NCBI GenBank assembly: GCA_023488455.1
Contig: JAMDDV010000016.1
Span: 1 to 64,000 of the forward strand
Reading direction: 5' to 3'
From: Actinomycetota bacterium
GTDB lineage: Bacteria; Actinomycetota; Humimicrobiia; Hakubellales; JAMDDV01
Length of the DNA: 64,000 nucleotides
In this document: positions 1 to 8,398 of the stretch, in pieces
Position numbering within the stretch: the stretch's first letter is position 1
Layout: every line of letters begins with the position of its first letter
Translations under genes and position numbers: made by a program
The notes under the pieces: model-generated
Told to the model about the DNA's origin: nothing
Seen by the model: only the letters and a program-made list of their open reading frames with translations
Databases searched by the model: none

Positions 1-536
1 GGGATGATAAGAATGGAGGGTTTTTTCTAACTGAAACGGATAGTTCCGATATCCCGGTCAGAGGAAAAGTCATATATGATGGCGCGTTGCCGTCCGGTAA
101 TTCAGTTGCAATGCTAAATATGCTACGATTGAGCAGGCTAATTGGCGATAATAAGTTAGAAGAAAAGGCACATGAAATAAGTAAGGTGTTTAATAAAAAT
201 ATAATTCGATCACCTGCAAGCTGTCCTCAGATGATGTCAGCTCTTGGATTTATGTTCGGGCCTGTTTTTGAGGTTGTTATTGTTGGTGATTCAAATTCTA
301 TCGATACAAAAATGATGTTAGATATGTTATCAAAAAAATGCTTGCCAAACCTGGTAGTACTGTTTATCCCATCAGAAAAAAAGGAACACGAAATTACAAA
401 TATTGCAAAATTCACAAAAGACATGAGGGCCATTAACGGCAAAACAACGGCTTATGTTTGCATGAAATTTAATTGTGAACTTCCAACTACCGACATAAAT
501 GAAATAAGAAACTTTCTACAAATTAAATCTGGTTAG
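1..536 (+). CDS. YyaL/DUF255 thioredoxin-domain protein, C-terminal part (cut by window edge)
   Basis: The reading frame is open from base 3, so the gene begins before the window. The visible residues carry the hallmarks of the C-terminal part of the YyaL/DUF255 family: a GGFFLTE stretch, YDGALPSGNSVA, and near the end AYVCMKFNCELPTTD, where relatives have AYVC..C.LPTTD. In this family an N-terminal thioredoxin-like domain is followed by an alpha/alpha toroid like that of N-acylglucosamine 2-epimerase; only the last part of the toroid is seen here. The cellular role of the family is not settled. The TTG at 87 is an internal codon, not the start. The family assignment is firm and the function is open. 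Confidence 0.85.
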   Translation, partial: DDKNGGFFLTETDSSDIPVRGKVIYDGALPSGNSVAMLNMLRLSRLIGDNKLEEKAHEISKVFNKNIIRSPASCPQMMSALGFMFGPVFEVVIVGDSNSIDTKMMLDMLSKKCLPNLVVLFIPSEKKEHEITNIAKFTKDMRAINGKTTAYVCMKFNCELPTTDINEIRNFLQIKSG

Positions 537-671
537 TATATTTTTGTCTTTTTTTGTGACTAAATTCAACAACTTGTGAAGTAATTTCGTCTAAGATTGA
601 AACTTTAATAGCAAGGGGAGCCAAACCAACTTGCATGTAGTTTTAACCGAGATATGGAAAGGATGTGTAAT

Positions 672-719
672 ATGGATAATAACAGGAAACTGGTAAAGTT
701 CTTTGTGGCTTCCGTATGA
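672..719 (+). CDS. Possible 15-residue leader peptide overlapping the next small ORF
   Basis: ATG at 672 follows a GGAAAGG sequence (656-662) at suitable spacing and encodes a 15-residue basic peptide ending at TGA 717-719. That stop overlaps the ATG at 716 in an ATGA arrangement. It could be a translational coupling leader, or the true N-terminus of the next ORF separated by a one-base frameshift. The evidence is only the ribosome-binding site and the overlap. Confidence 0.25.
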   Translation: MDNNRKLVKFFVASV

Positions 720-916
720 TAAATTCAATATTGATGATATTAGCCGGTATCAGTGGGGGCAACGCATTCAAGAGCGGGATTACGGGTCCGGAGTTAAACG
801 CGATATTGGGACCATACATGATGCCCATCGGTATTTTGAGCATTATATGCGGCTTGATATTTGTCATTTTCGCGATCCAGATAATACATACCGCTGCAAA
901 GCGCTCGGCCTCATAG
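716..916 (+). CDS. Small predicted membrane protein inside the inverted-repeat segment
   Basis: This ORF encodes 66 residues rich in Ile, Leu, Gly and Met. It has two hydrophobic stretches (about residues 2-13 and 36-57) and a short basic C-terminus. It starts within the stop codon of the 15-codon ORF at 672, so it may be translated by coupling, or both may be one gene with a frameshift. It lies entirely between the inverted repeats at 617-633 and 974-990, so it may be cargo of that element. I do not recognise a family. An overlapping ORF in another frame (703-921) looks like a shadow. Confidence 0.35.
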   Translation: MINSILMILAGISGGNAFKSGITGPELNAILGPYMMPIGILSIICGLIFVIFAIQIIHTAAKRSAS

Positions 917-1004
917 AATAGGGGAAAATATAAGATTTAAACTAATTATTACTTATTAAAACTAAAACGATTTCAAGTTGGTTTGGCTCCAGAAAGGAAA
1001 AAGG

Positions 1005-1691
1005 ATGTCTATGTATCAAGTAATAGTCCCACTACTTACGTTTGTCATATCATTTGGTTTTGCAATCGTAGTAATAATCAATTTTTATAAAAAAAGGAAA
1101 AAGCAGGATCTTTTCTGGGCACTTGGGCTTCTTGCGTTCAGCTTAGGCGCTTTGAGTGAAGCAACAGTGTGGTTTTTTGGTTTTAATATTGTTATCTTTA
1201 AAATATGGTATCTCTGCGGGGCAATCCTTACAGCAGCGTTTCTTGGGCAGGGTTCGCTATATCTTGTCATAAAGAATAGAATAATCGATGCACTCTCAAT
1301 TGTTCTCGTCATTGCTTCGGTACTTGCTGGATTTCGGGTATTTCTTGCACAGATAGACTTGAGCCTCCTAACTTATCCAATACTCAGTGGAAATGCTATA
1401 GTATCCAGCTGGGTGAGAGGATTTACGCCATTTTTTAACGTCTATGGAACACTCGGATTACTGGGGGTTGCCATTTATACCTTAATTAAATTCATCAGAT
1501 CACGTAAAGATTTACGACTTGCAATTGGAAGCATATTAATTGCTATTGGTGCCATTATTCCTGCTACCGGTGGATCGCTAAACCGTGCAGGTATGCCCTT
1601 ATACAGCTATTACTTTGAGTTATTAGGTGTTTTATTCATACTTGCGGGATACCTGACACAAAAAAGTGTATCAGTCTCTAAGCGTCTTTAA
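1005..1691 (+). CDS. Polytopic membrane protein of unknown function
   Basis: The protein has about 229 residues and around seven hydrophobic segments, separated by short basic loops (YKKRKKQD after the first helix, RSRKD after the fifth). The layout resembles the seven-helix N-terminal sensor modules of some histidine kinases, but no kinase or other output domain follows, so this is only a resemblance. ATG 1005 and ATG 1011 are both possible; the AAAAAGG run at 998-1004 is better spaced for 1011. The longer reading from TTG 978 would start inside the right arm of the inverted repeat and is less likely. If the upstream segment inverts, this gene would be the one switched. Confidence 0.6.
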   Translation: MSMYQVIVPLLTFVISFGFAIVVIINFYKKRKKQDLFWALGLLAFSLGALSEATVWFFGFNIVIFKIWYLCGAILTAAFLGQGSLYLVIKNRIIDALSIVLVIASVLAGFRVFLAQIDLSLLTYPILSGNAIVSSWVRGFTPFFNVYGTLGLLGVAIYTLIKFIRSRKDLRLAIGSILIAIGAIIPATGGSLNRAGMPLYSYYFELLGVLFILAGYLTQKSVSVSKRL

Positions 1692-1874
1692 AATCCAATA
1701 TGATCTTTTAACCCGAAAGTACCAGGATTAAATTCAGCCCTCGTACGAGTCTCGAATTCAAATTATTTGAAGATACTAAAGCTGCAAGGATTATGTGTCG
1801 AAAATATAAAGTGATACAAAGCAATCGGAGAAGACGAACAATAAATTAGATTTATTGAGGTCCCAGGGGTTTTT

Positions 1875-4694
1875 ATGATACCGATAAGAAAAGTGCGAAA
1901 TAGTATCTTTAATATTAATTATTGGAAAGAAAAAAGTCGCAATATGCCGCTGCGTTACAAGACCATTATATTGACTTTTTTAATGCTTACCTGTCTCATA
2001 GCGGTTGTCTATTTTGTATCAAGAGCTATTCTTCTCAGGGGTTTCGAGAAACTCGAACAGTGGCAAGTTCGCGAAAATGTCGAACGTGTTTTGAGTGCAA
2101 TAGACAATGATATTAAGAGCATAGACTCAATGGCTCGCGACTGGGCTGCCTGGGATGATACATATGCTTTTATAAATGATGGTAACGAAGGTTATATTAA
2201 ATCTACTTTAGCAAACGAATCTTTTATTAATCTAAGGCTTAACACTGTATTCTTTATCGATAAATCCGGCAAAATTGTATATAAAGAATATTTCGATTTG
2301 AAAGACCAGGAAGAAAGAGATGTCCCAGACAGCTTATTAACTAAATTTTCGATAAGCAGTCCTTTCCTTGTGCATAAGACACCGAATGAAAGTGTAACTG
2401 GAATAGTTGTTCTCCCAGAAGGCCCTATGCTTTTAGTATCACAGCCCATAGTTATGAGCGATGGGAGTGGGCCTATTCGTGGTTCGCTAATCTTTGGTCG
2501 CTATTTGGATGATGTGGAGATTAAGAAATTACGCGAAACTACTCATTTGGATATTAACATATTACGAATCGATGGTGATTTACCATCTAAATTTCAGACT
2601 GCCCTTTCTAAACTGAGTGAAAGAAATGAAATTCAAGTTCAACCACTTAGTATGGACTCCGTGGAAGGTTACGCACTTTTAAAAGATGTTTATGGGACCC
2701 CAGCACTTGTTCTTGGAATTGAAATGCCAAGATTAATCTACAGTCAGGGACGATATAGCCTTAACTATTTTCTGCTGGCTCTTCTGGCAACAGGGTTTCT
2801 ATTTGCTTTAGTAATAAATGGTCAATTGGATAGATCGGTCTTATCAAGATTGGCGCTATTGAGCTCTGAGGTCGGAAAAATCGCTAAGAGTGGCGATCAC
2901 GGAGAACGGTTGACAGTTAGGGGGAAAGATGAACTGTTCAGGGTTGCTGATGCCATTAATGGAATGTTAAGTTCGCTTGATTTAAGCATGAAGGAAATAA
3001 TGGCGGCGAAAGAACATTCAGCGAAACTTGATAGTGCGAGATCATATTTAGAATCCATAATAAATACCACCGATGACGCAATAATTCTGTCCAACATGGA
3101 TGGAGATATTCAGATCTACAATAAAGCAAGCACTCACATCTTTGGGTACTCTGGTAGTGAACTCAAGAATTTAAATATCGCGAATCTTTATGACAAGAAT
3201 GGTCTACGAGATTTATCAAATCACGTGCTCCAACTGATAGAACATGGGAAAGTACACTATGAGACAACCGGTTGCCGTAAGGATGGCCAAGTATTCCCAA
3301 TGGAAGTTAGCGCAAACGTTATGAAGGATATTCAAACCAAGACTATCAATAATATAGTTTATGTGTTAAGAAATATTACGGAGCGCCAACATCAAAAGGA
3401 ACTGCTTTCATATATGGCGACTCATGACCCCATGACTGGTATTCCTAATAGGAGATTGTTTGAAGAGGCTCTTAATAGGACTGTAGCTCGAGCTCAAAGG
3501 GGGAAGAAGAGCGCCCTGTTGTTCATAGACCTCGACAACTTTAAAATCATAAATGATATTTACGGGCATGTCATAGGCGATAAGGTTTTGGTTGTCCTTG
3601 CAAAAGCATTAGAAAAGATTTTGCGCAAAGGAGACGTACTTGCAAGATTTGGCGGTGATGAGTTCACAATTTTGCTTGAATCTATCAGTATCGAGCGGTC
3701 AAAATCAATAGCTGAACGACTGCGTAATTCTATTAGTAAACTAAAAGTTAATCTGGGTGATTATGATTTTGATCTAAGTATCAGCATTGGGTTAGTCCCC
3801 ATTACAGGCAAAGAAACATTGGGTACTTTGATGTCCATGGCAGATAAAGCAATGCACCAGGCAAAGGAGCAGGGCCGAAATCAGGTGGTCATTTATACAA
3901 CAGCAGAACCTTCCTATGGACATGTATACGATGCTGATGAAATGATTATTAAGATTAAAGATGCTTTGAAAAAGAAACAGATATTGCTCTACTTCCAGCC
4001 AATAGTCCGATTAAGTGATGAGAAGATCGAATGGTATGAGGTGTTAGCACGTTTGCCGGACGGACGTAACAAGATCATCCTGCCAGGTGTATTTATTCCG
4101 ATAGCTGAGCGTTTTGGTTTAATGAACAAAATTACTTATTTGATAATTGAACAATCAATTCAAAAATTAAAGGATAATCCCAAAATAACTTTGTTTATAA
4201 ATCTATCGACCAAATGCTTCTTGGATGAGTTCCTGCTTAAATTTATTGAAGATCAGATTAAGAAGAGTGGAATCGACCCCAGCCGTCTGGGCTTTGAGAT
4301 AACTGAGACTTCCATGCTCTACGATCTCGATAAAGCTCTAATATGGATACAACGAATTAGGACATTGGGTTGCCAATTTGCTCTTGATGATTTTGGTTCG
4401 GGGTTTAGTTCACTTAATCTTTTAAGCACATTGCCAATTGATCAGTTTAAGATCGATGGGTCATTAATACGGAATCTGGATAATAATCCGGAAAAAATTG
4501 CTATGATACAAGCCATCCATATGCTTGCGAAATCTATGGGAAAGGAAACAGTTGCAGAATGCATCGAAAACAAAACAAGTGCACAAATAATGAAAAAAAT
4601 TGGCATAAACTATGCCCAGGGTTATTATTTTGCCAGACCATCCCAGTACTTGTGTGATGAAGATACCTTAAGGGTAAAAAAGACGGTGGTTTGA
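1875..4694 (+). CDS. CHASE4-like/HAMP/PAS/GGDEF/EAL membrane protein for cyclic-di-GMP turnover
   Basis: This is a 939-residue signalling protein. A transmembrane helix lies near residues 25-50. A CHASE4-type extracytoplasmic domain follows (DWAAWDDTYAF near 90-105), then a second helix near 295-317, a HAMP segment to about 370, and a PAS domain (about 390-500). A diguanylate cyclase domain has an intact GGDEF at about 593-597, and an EAL phosphodiesterase domain covers about 690-930. In the EAL domain the signature reads EVLAR (near 722), but the other expected catalytic residues are visible: FINLS, EITET, DDFGSG, FKIDG, AECIE and QGYYFARP. The protein could therefore make or degrade cyclic-di-GMP in response to an external signal. 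The next gene follows almost without a gap. Confidence 0.9.
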   Translation: MIPIRKVRNSIFNINYWKEKSRNMPLRYKTIILTFLMLTCLIAVVYFVSRAILLRGFEKLEQWQVRENVERVLSAIDNDIKSIDSMARDWAAWDDTYAFINDGNEGYIKSTLANESFINLRLNTVFFIDKSGKIVYKEYFDLKDQEERDVPDSLLTKFSISSPFLVHKTPNESVTGIVVLPEGPMLLVSQPIVMSDGSGPIRGSLIFGRYLDDVEIKKLRETTHLDINILRIDGDLPSKFQTALSKLSERNEIQVQPLSMDSVEGYALLKDVYGTPALVLGIEMPRLIYSQGRYSLNYFLLALLATGFLFALVINGQLDRSVLSRLALLSSEVGKIAKSGDHGERLTVRGKDELFRVADAINGMLSSLDLSMKEIMAAKEHSAKLDSARSYLESIINTTDDAIILSNMDGDIQIYNKASTHIFGYSGSELKNLNIANLYDKNGLRDLSNHVLQLIEHGKVHYETTGCRKDGQVFPMEVSANVMKDIQTKTINNIVYVLRNITERQHQKELLSYMATHDPMTGIPNRRLFEEALNRTVARAQRGKKSALLFIDLDNFKIINDIYGHVIGDKVLVVLAKALEKILRKGDVLARFGGDEFTILLESISIERSKSIAERLRNSISKLKVNLGDYDFDLSISIGLVPITGKETLGTLMSMADKAMHQAKEQGRNQVVIYTTAEPSYGHVYDADEMIIKIKDALKKKQILLYFQPIVRLSDEKIEWYEVLARLPDGRNKIILPGVFIPIAERFGLMNKITYLIIEQSIQKLKDNPKITLFINLSTKCFLDEFLLKFIEDQIKKSGIDPSRLGFEITETSMLYDLDKALIWIQRIRTLGCQFALDDFGSGFSSLNLLSTLPIDQFKIDGSLIRNLDNNPEKIAMIQAIHMLAKSMGKETVAECIENKTSAQIMKKIGINYAQGYYFARPSQYLCDEDTLRVKKTVV

Positions 4695-4699
4695 CAAAA

Positions 4700-5506
4700 A
4701 TGAAGAAGAGAACAGCTTCGTGGAGGATCGATCTTAAGTGGATTTTTGGGATCATTTTCACGCTTTTTCTTATGCCAACATTGGCTGTCCTTGCACTTTT
4801 CCAGGTGGCTACTCCTCAAAATGCTCAGAATTTGGTTTCTAATATTATTGAGTCACAATTAGGAAACATGTTTGACTCTCAATATGAGAATTTACTTATG
4901 GTTGCAAGGGTTGCGGGAGAAAATGAGATAGTTTTGCCCGAGATAAACATAAATCTTGGCATCACCGGAAATCAGGCTCTATCGATGAGCGAGGAGGAGT
5001 TTAAGAGAATCATCTTCAGTAAATTTGCTGAAGTATTATTGAGTGAACAGCAGTTGCCAGGGGGGTTGGAGCTGGGTCCTTTGAGTGCAGTCTTTGGTGC
5101 GATATCTAAGATATTTGGACCGCAAATGCGAATACAACTGCGGTTGCCAATAATAATCATATCTCTTGCCGACCTGATTTTCTTTATTCCTTTTGTTCTA
5201 TTTAGTTTCCGGTTTGGAAAGATATTCAACCCTGGTGTGAGCCTTTTAATCGCATCTTTGCCGGGACTTGTCATCACAGGAGCCGGACAACTATTGGGAA
5301 AGTTGTCAGGATCATCTCAAGGGGATTTAATGAGCGCACTTATAAAAACCTTAGGTGTTATTATGCAGCCTGTATTTCGGATGTTTGTGATATTTGGTAT
5401 TGTAGGTCTTGCGCTCTGTTTTATAGGTATTCTGGCAGGGATAATTATCAGAGCGGTCTCGCGAGGTAAGACACCAGTACAGGTCACCGATACCTCCAAA
5501 GCTTAA
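4700..5506 (+). CDS. Membrane protein of unknown function downstream of the GGDEF/EAL gene
   Basis: A 268-residue protein with an N-terminal membrane helix (about 13-35), an extracytoplasmic region of roughly 110 residues, and three further helices in the C-terminal half (around 152-174, 180-205 and 228-252). It ends in a short polar tail. I do not recognise the family. The ATG at 4700 is chosen because GGTGG at 4686-4690 lies about ten bases upstream; a TTG at 4691 overlapping the stop of the preceding gene is the alternative. The tight spacing suggests co-transcription with the cyclic-di-GMP gene, so a role in the same signalling response is possible but unproven. Confidence 0.6.
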   Translation: MKKRTASWRIDLKWIFGIIFTLFLMPTLAVLALFQVATPQNAQNLVSNIIESQLGNMFDSQYENLLMVARVAGENEIVLPEININLGITGNQALSMSEEEFKRIIFSKFAEVLLSEQQLPGGLELGPLSAVFGAISKIFGPQMRIQLRLPIIIISLADLIFFIPFVLFSFRFGKIFNPGVSLLIASLPGLVITGAGQLLGKLSGSSQGDLMSALIKTLGVIMQPVFRMFVIFGIVGLALCFIGILAGIIIRAVSRGKTPVQVTDTSKA

Positions 5507-5540
5507 ACTTATGCGTGCATATTCCAGGGTAAAAACGTTA

Positions 5541-5566
5541 TTAAGATAAGCAAGTAGTTATCTTAA
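5541..5566. promoter_or_regulatory. Perfect 9-8-9 palindrome just before the ribosome-binding site
   Basis: TTAAGATAA (5541-5549) and TTATCTTAA (5558-5566) are exact reverse complements around an 8-base loop. The right arm runs straight into the AAGGGAGGG ribosome-binding sequence of the gene at 5577. It could be an operator for a dimeric regulator or an RNA hairpin limiting ribosome access. There is no T-tract, so it is not a normal terminator. Confidence 0.45.
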
Positions 5567-5576
5567 GGGAGGGAAT

Positions 5577-6419
5577 ATGCAAAGAAAAATTTTAGCAGTT
5601 GCTGTTGCGGGTTTACTATCTCTTTCTGTCTTAATGCCATCGGTGACCTATGCGAAATCACCAGATGGTATATCAGATCCGACCGAATCATCAGCATATC
5701 AGGAAACCGAAATCGCTGGTGTTACACCAGATCAGTTTCTATATTTTCTTGATATCCTGATAGAAAAAATTCAGCTTTTTTTTGCGGGGAGTACGATAAC
5801 CAGAGCTGAATTGAGCTACGAATTTGCACTTGAAAAAGAAGCAGAGTTCAAGTTAATGGTCGAAAACGAAGACGATCAGGCTTCCATTGTATCGCTGGAT
5901 CAATTTCTGATTTATATGGAAGAATTGAGGAACCAGATTCAAAATGCTATTGCTCAAAATCTCAATATTAGTAACCTGGAGGTCGAAATAGATGCTCTGG
6001 TCAGCGATACTACAAAATCACTGGAAGCGGAACTGGAGGTTTCTGATGGTGAGCTCGAGATCAAGATAGAGCAGGTACTTAATGAGCTCGGGATTAACTC
6101 AGAAGAGGAGTTTGGCGATGAAACCGAGGAGACTGAGGTTGAAAATGATGATGTTGATGATGACGCAGTTGTAGAAGATGTAAACACTGAGGAAACCTCT
6201 GATGAGGAAATTGAGGAAAGCGAGAGTTCTGAAAGCGTAGACGATGAAGATGAAACAACTATCAATGATAATGATGAAGCAGAGGATCAGGATGGCGACG
6301 ATGAAGATGAAGCAATTGAGAATGATGCACAAAATCCTGACGATGATGATGACGATGCAATAGGAAACGGCAGCACTTCTGATGAAGTTGAAGACGAGGA
6401 TGAAACAGAGGAAGATTAA
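5577..6419 (+). CDS. Secreted DUF5667-like protein with long acidic tail
   Basis: A 280-residue exported protein. It has a signal peptide of about 26 residues ending near TYAKS. A helical region (about 45-165) contains TPDQFLYFLDILIEKIQL and later FALEKEAEF, which resembles the DUF5667 pattern of a Pro-Leu-Tyr anchor followed by amphipathic helices. From about residue 173 to the end the protein is almost only Glu, Asp, Ser, Thr and Asn. It has a strong AAGGGAGGG ribosome-binding site, and the next genes are a sigma factor and another DUF5667-like protein with the same kind of tail. The likely location is the cell surface. The molecular role is unknown; calcium binding or wall interaction by the acidic tail is conceivable. 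Confidence 0.7.
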   Translation: MQRKILAVAVAGLLSLSVLMPSVTYAKSPDGISDPTESSAYQETEIAGVTPDQFLYFLDILIEKIQLFFAGSTITRAELSYEFALEKEAEFKLMVENEDDQASIVSLDQFLIYMEELRNQIQNAIAQNLNISNLEVEIDALVSDTTKSLEAELEVSDGELEIKIEQVLNELGINSEEEFGDETEETEVENDDVDDDAVVEDVNTEETSDEEIEESESSESVDDEDETTINDNDEAEDQDGDDEDEAIENDAQNPDDDDDDAIGNGSTSDEVEDEDETEED

Positions 6420-6543
6420 TTTAGACAGAGAAATCAACACGGCAACAAGATAAGCTTAAGAGTATGGGAAACTGTACTGAAGTATTAAAATATACGTTAT
6501 GAACGGGTGTATAGCTTAATGTAGCCGGAGCAGTAGAAAATAA

Positions 6544-7086
6544 ATGTGCGATGATGAGTTTCAACTCGTGGAAGATGCCAGAAGAGGAGATGATCTGGCT
6601 ATTGAAAAGCTCTACACGAGATACTTCGATAAAGTTTTCAGCTATGTTTTTCACAGTACAGGAAATAAGCAGGATGCTGAGGATATCGCTGCAGAAGTCT
6701 TTGTCAGGATGATAGAGAAGCTTGATAATTTCAGGTGGAAAGGATCGTCTTTTTCATCCTGGCTATTCAGGATAGCTCACAATCTGGTCATCGATAGACA
6801 TAGATTCAAGTTGAAATTTGCTGCCAGTTCTTTAGACACTGAGGATGCGGGATTTTGGGTCGACGATATTGATCCTGAGAAGATTCAAAGCGAAATGGAG
6901 CAGAAAGTTAGATTGATAAACGCATATAAGTCTTTAAGGCCAAGATATGGAGAAGTGATATATCTCAAACTGGTTATTGAAATGAATAATGCTGAAATAG
7001 CTGAGGTCATGAGGCTTACTAAGGGCGCCGTGAACACCTTGTATTACCGTGCTCTTAAAGAAATGGAAAAGAAGTTAAGAATTTAA
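6544..7086 (+). CDS. ECF-type sigma-70 family RNA polymerase sigma factor
   Basis: The protein has 180 residues, the usual size of an extracytoplasmic-function sigma factor. Region 2 is clear (about residues 19-85, with DAEDIAAEVFVRMIEKL and WLFRIAHNLVIDRHR). Region 4 follows (about 123-178) with a helix-turn-helix around NAEIAEVMRLTKGAVNTLYYRALK. It directs RNA polymerase to a stress or envelope regulon. The next gene, 20 bases on, encodes a membrane protein that looks like its anti-sigma factor. A GGAG at about 6526 is the only ribosome-binding candidate and is rather far from ATG 6544; a downstream in-frame ATG would also be possible. I could not find a convincing ECF promoter in front of the gene. 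Confidence 0.9.
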   Translation: MCDDEFQLVEDARRGDDLAIEKLYTRYFDKVFSYVFHSTGNKQDAEDIAAEVFVRMIEKLDNFRWKGSSFSSWLFRIAHNLVIDRHRFKLKFAASSLDTEDAGFWVDDIDPEKIQSEMEQKVRLINAYKSLRPRYGEVIYLKLVIEMNNAEIAEVMRLTKGAVNTLYYRALKEMEKKLRI

Positions 7087-7106
7087 TCAATGTTACGGAG
7101 TTTTAA

Positions 7107-8093
7107 TTGTTTGAACAGCAAGAAATTGAGAATTTAAGACGTGATTTGAGACAGATCTTTTCTCGCACGCAAGACGGTGAGTTAAGAGATAGAGTATGGA
7201 GCATTGTTGTAGAAAGATCAAATCTCTATTCACCCAGGCATGGGATTAAGGGAGATCTTGACAATGTCAAGATGGGGCATGCATGGAACAGATTTCTTTC
7301 TCTCCCCAGAGCTGCAACTGCTGCAATAATAGCTGCTATTCTGGTAGTATTCACCGGAACTGGTGTTGCTCTAGCTTCAACCAAAAGTGTTCCAGGTTCT
7401 GCACTCTACCCCGTAAAACTATCGATGGAGGATGTTAATATAAACCTGAAATTGGATAAGAAATCCAGGATTGGTTCTATCGTTATAGTAGCAGAATACC
7501 GTTTACATGAAATATCAGATTATGATGGCAATGATATTTCAGCACTTGATTTAGCCGTAGATAATCTTGAGCAAAAGGTGAAATGGATTATTGAACTGCG
7601 CTCAGACAAGGATAAGACCACAGAAGATTTGCTTGAAAATGGCCTGTTTAATATTAGAGCAAAGATTTTGGATTTGATCAATGATAAAAATCTCAATTCA
7701 AAGATATCAGAAAGGCTGAAAGAGATCAAAAATGATATAGATGAAAATCTATCATTGGAGAAGGATAGAAATGAGTCTCATAACACGGATGATACTTTAA
7801 AAGACTCTGATGAGAAGACCAAGGCCATTTTTAAGGGATCAGATATTCAGAACACCGATGACCAGCAATCAGACGACGAAAAAACTGAACAGAATGAAAG
7901 ATCTTATCAGGAAGATGAGAACGAAGAAGTTAAGGATAGTACTCAGTTAGACGAGACTGAAGATACAGGTGAGAGCCAAAATTATGATCAGGAAGAACAT
8001 GATGATCTGAATGAAAAAAATAGTGAGGATGTGAACCAGAATCCGGATGAAGAGCAGGATAGTTCTGATCATGTTGATATTGAAGAGGATTAA
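7107..8093 (+). CDS. Putative membrane anti-sigma factor with DUF5667-like domain and acidic tail
   Basis: A 328-residue protein with a cytoplasmic N-terminus of about 66 residues, one membrane helix (about 68-92) and an external domain starting with the DUF5667 signature PGSALYPVKLSMEDVN. A long Asp/Glu-rich tail runs from about 215 to 328. The topology and the place right after the sigma gene suggest an anti-sigma factor. The cytoplasmic part lacks the HxxxCxxC zinc anti-sigma motif, so it would belong to another class. The start is TTG 7107, set by ACGGAG at 7095-7100. The tail resembles that of the secreted protein at 5577, so the two may work on the same surface signal. Confidence 0.7.
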   Translation: MFEQQEIENLRRDLRQIFSRTQDGELRDRVWSIVVERSNLYSPRHGIKGDLDNVKMGHAWNRFLSLPRAATAAIIAAILVVFTGTGVALASTKSVPGSALYPVKLSMEDVNINLKLDKKSRIGSIVIVAEYRLHEISDYDGNDISALDLAVDNLEQKVKWIIELRSDKDKTTEDLLENGLFNIRAKILDLINDKNLNSKISERLKEIKNDIDENLSLEKDRNESHNTDDTLKDSDEKTKAIFKGSDIQNTDDQQSDDEKTEQNERSYQEDENEEVKDSTQLDETEDTGESQNYDQEEHDDLNEKNSEDVNQNPDEEQDSSDHVDIEED

Positions 8094-8398
8094 GGTAACC
8101 ATGACTCTTCAGACTCAGAGGCCTAAAATCTTGAATTGATCGAGAGGAGGGCTGCCACACTCAAATGCAGTTTTCCTTACATTTCAGGCCTTCTGAGCTT
8201 TCGGGAGGGGCTAGCGTTGCTGGGAAGGTTCTTCGTAAAAAAAGATTTCTTTGGCAGACTCTCCCCTCGGTTATTTATTTTTGATAATATACTCCAGAGT
8301 TGCCCTGTTTTAAGGAGCTACTGCTTCAATTTGCGAATCTTAATAAGTAGCTCATTGGGTATTTGGTTAAAGCATAAAGTTTAGCAGGGAGTATTGTT
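8094..8398. other. 305-bp gap without a convincing gene; inverted repeat before the MNT gene
   Basis: No ORF here has both a ribosome-binding site and a recognisable protein; an 82-codon ORF from a TTG at 8136 is judged spurious. Two structures are visible. CTCAGAGGCCT (8114-8124) pairs with AGGCCTTCTGAG (8186-8197) apart from one bulged base. GAGCTACT (8315-8322) pairs perfectly with AGTAGCTC (8346-8353). The second lies about 45 bases before the MNT antitoxin start and could be its operator. Confidence 0.4.

Larger units (their letters stand above)
617..990. repeat. 374-bp segment bounded by perfect 17-bp inverted repeats (inverton or MITE-like)
   Basis: Bases 617-633 (GGAGCCAAACCAACTTG) and 974-990 are exact reverse complements. 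Inside them a second pair, 638-646 (TAGTTTTAA) and 956-964, is again a perfect inverted match, giving compound ends of about 26-30 bp. About 340 bp lie between the outer arms. The right arm ends one base before the purine-rich ribosome-binding region of the membrane-protein gene starting near 1005. I see no clear target-site duplication and no recombinase nearby. Candidate explanations are an invertible promoter segment, a non-autonomous transposable element, or a long-range RNA hairpin. Confidence 0.7.

Noticed and set aside
703..921. Alternative 72-codon ORF in the inverted-repeat segment
   Set aside because: Overlaps the hydrophobic ORF at 716-916 almost fully and lacks a ribosome-binding site; judged a shadow.
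5950..6440. Long minus-strand ORFs opposite the acidic tail
   Set aside because: They are Ser- or Ile-rich mirror images of GAT/GAA/GAG codon runs and carry no gene signals.
6466..6500. GGGAAAC ... CGTTAT resembling an ECF promoter before the sigma gene
   Set aside because: The spacing of about 22 bases is too long for the usual 16-17 of ECF promoters.
8136..8384. 82-codon ORF in the gap before the MNT gene
   Set aside because: TTG start without a ribosome-binding site, no recognisable motif, and composition unlike its neighbours; more likely chance.
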